Positions 6,134-6,527 of a stretch of 6,527 bases of DNA are shown piece by piece; positions within the stretch are counted from its first letter, which is position 1; the number at the start of each line of letters is the position of its first letter. Location: assembly GCA_004554425.1 (NCBI GenBank), contig SFMI01000101.1, positions 1 through 6,527 on the forward strand, given 5' to 3'. The position numbers and the translations under genes were made by a program. A model generated the notes under the pieces. It saw nothing but the letters and a program-made list of their open reading frames with translations, searched no databases and had not been told where the DNA came from. This stretch comes from Candidatus Saccharimonadota bacterium. Its GTDB lineage: Bacteria > Eremiobacterota > Xenobia > Xenobiales > Xenobiaceae.

Positions 6134-6527
6134 ATGAGCGGTAAGAGAATTTTCTTAGTATTAGTAGCCTTAACTTTATGGCTGCCTTTAGTTGTCCCGG
6201 CCTTTTTCAGAAGCACCGACGATTCTTCTTGGCAAAAATCTTTTCATACTAATTTGGAAGTAAGACTTGCTTCTAGGGCTATGCGTATAAGCCAAAAATG
6301 CCATTTACCAGCAATGGAAAGCCAAGTTGTCGCTTTATTGGACAAAGTAGACTTCGACAAAGTCCCAAGTTCAATTATTCATGATGGAGCTTCTTTATAT
6401 TATCTTTGCCATAAGCCCGACAAAGCCATAAGTCTCTTGAAAAAAATACGTGCAGAAGAAGCCAACTCCGTGACTGAAGCTTTATGCAAAATAAGCCATG
6501 GAAAAACTCTTACTCTAGAAGAAACAC
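6134..6527 (+). CDS. Exported or membrane-anchored protein of unknown function, 3' end cut off
   Basis: An open frame from ATG 6134 runs off the window after 131 codons. Residues 1-24 look like a signal peptide or N-terminal anchor: MSGK-R start, then the hydrophobic run IFLVLVALTLWLPLVVPAFF. The rest is predicted mostly helical. One stretch, ASLYYLCHKPDKAISLLKKI (about 86-105), resembles a TPR-type helix pair, but no second copy is visible, so a repeat protein is only a suggestion. I do not recognise the family. GGAAAGG at 6118-6124 with 9-base spacing to the ATG is a fair ribosome site. It is transcribed away from the sensor kinase gene, so the two may share regulation. Confidence 0.75.
   Translation, partial: MSGKRIFLVLVALTLWLPLVVPAFFRSTDDSSWQKSFHTNLEVRLASRAMRISQKCHLPAMESQVVALLDKVDFDKVPSSIIHDGASLYYLCHKPDKAISLLKKIRAEEANSVTEALCKISHGKTLTLEET

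Noticed and set aside
1..6527. CRISPR array, insertion sequence, tRNA or rRNA
   Set aside because: No regularly spaced direct repeats, transposase frame with terminal inverted repeats, cloverleaf or rRNA-like sequence was seen on either strand.

Overview
This bacterial window holds three complete protein genes and the start of a fourth. By eye the base composition is intermediate. Nothing in it fixes a lineage. The combination of a short PiT phosphate carrier, a bacterial-type M14 carboxypeptidase-like protein and a PAS-GAF-RsbW-type kinase would suit several soil or wastewater phyla. A non-photosynthetic cyanobacterial relative such as Obscuribacterales is only a guess.

Layout. Bases 1-393 contain no convincing gene but are rich in RNA-level signals: a possible terminator (9-48), a long, nearly perfect hairpin that looks like a bidirectional terminator (53-107), a run of small hairpins (178-237), and a classic terminator with eight Ts (266-301). 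A PiT-family inorganic phosphate transporter follows on the + strand (394-1428). It converges on a minus-strand gene across a 20-bp perfect hairpin (1453-1497) that can stop transcription from both sides. The minus strand carries a two-gene unit, read from right to left. The first gene (5985-4150) encodes a soluble sensor: degenerate receiver-like segment, PAS, GAF, then an RsbW/SpoIIAB-type ATPase-kinase domain. The second, 46 bases downstream (4103-1500), encodes an 867-residue M14-carboxypeptidase-fold protein. A 148-bp divergent intergenic region, containing a 12-bp palindrome, separates this unit from a truncated + strand gene (6134 to the window end) for an exported or membrane-anchored protein of unknown function.

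How they may work together. The PiT gene is insulated by terminators on both sides and is probably transcribed alone. The minus-strand pair is probably one operon. The most striking observation is that the M14 protein keeps the scaffold motifs of its family but has lost essentially all catalytic residues: HxxE became HxxQ, the third zinc-ligand His became Arg, the NRNF substrate-binding motif became SHDF, and the catalytic Glu became Asp. It also has no signal peptide and ends in a roughly 300-residue Pro/Ala/Ser-rich tail. This points to a cytoplasmic pseudo-peptidase, possibly a binding or scaffold protein, co-expressed with a signal-sensing anti-sigma-type kinase. The functional link is inferred from gene order only.
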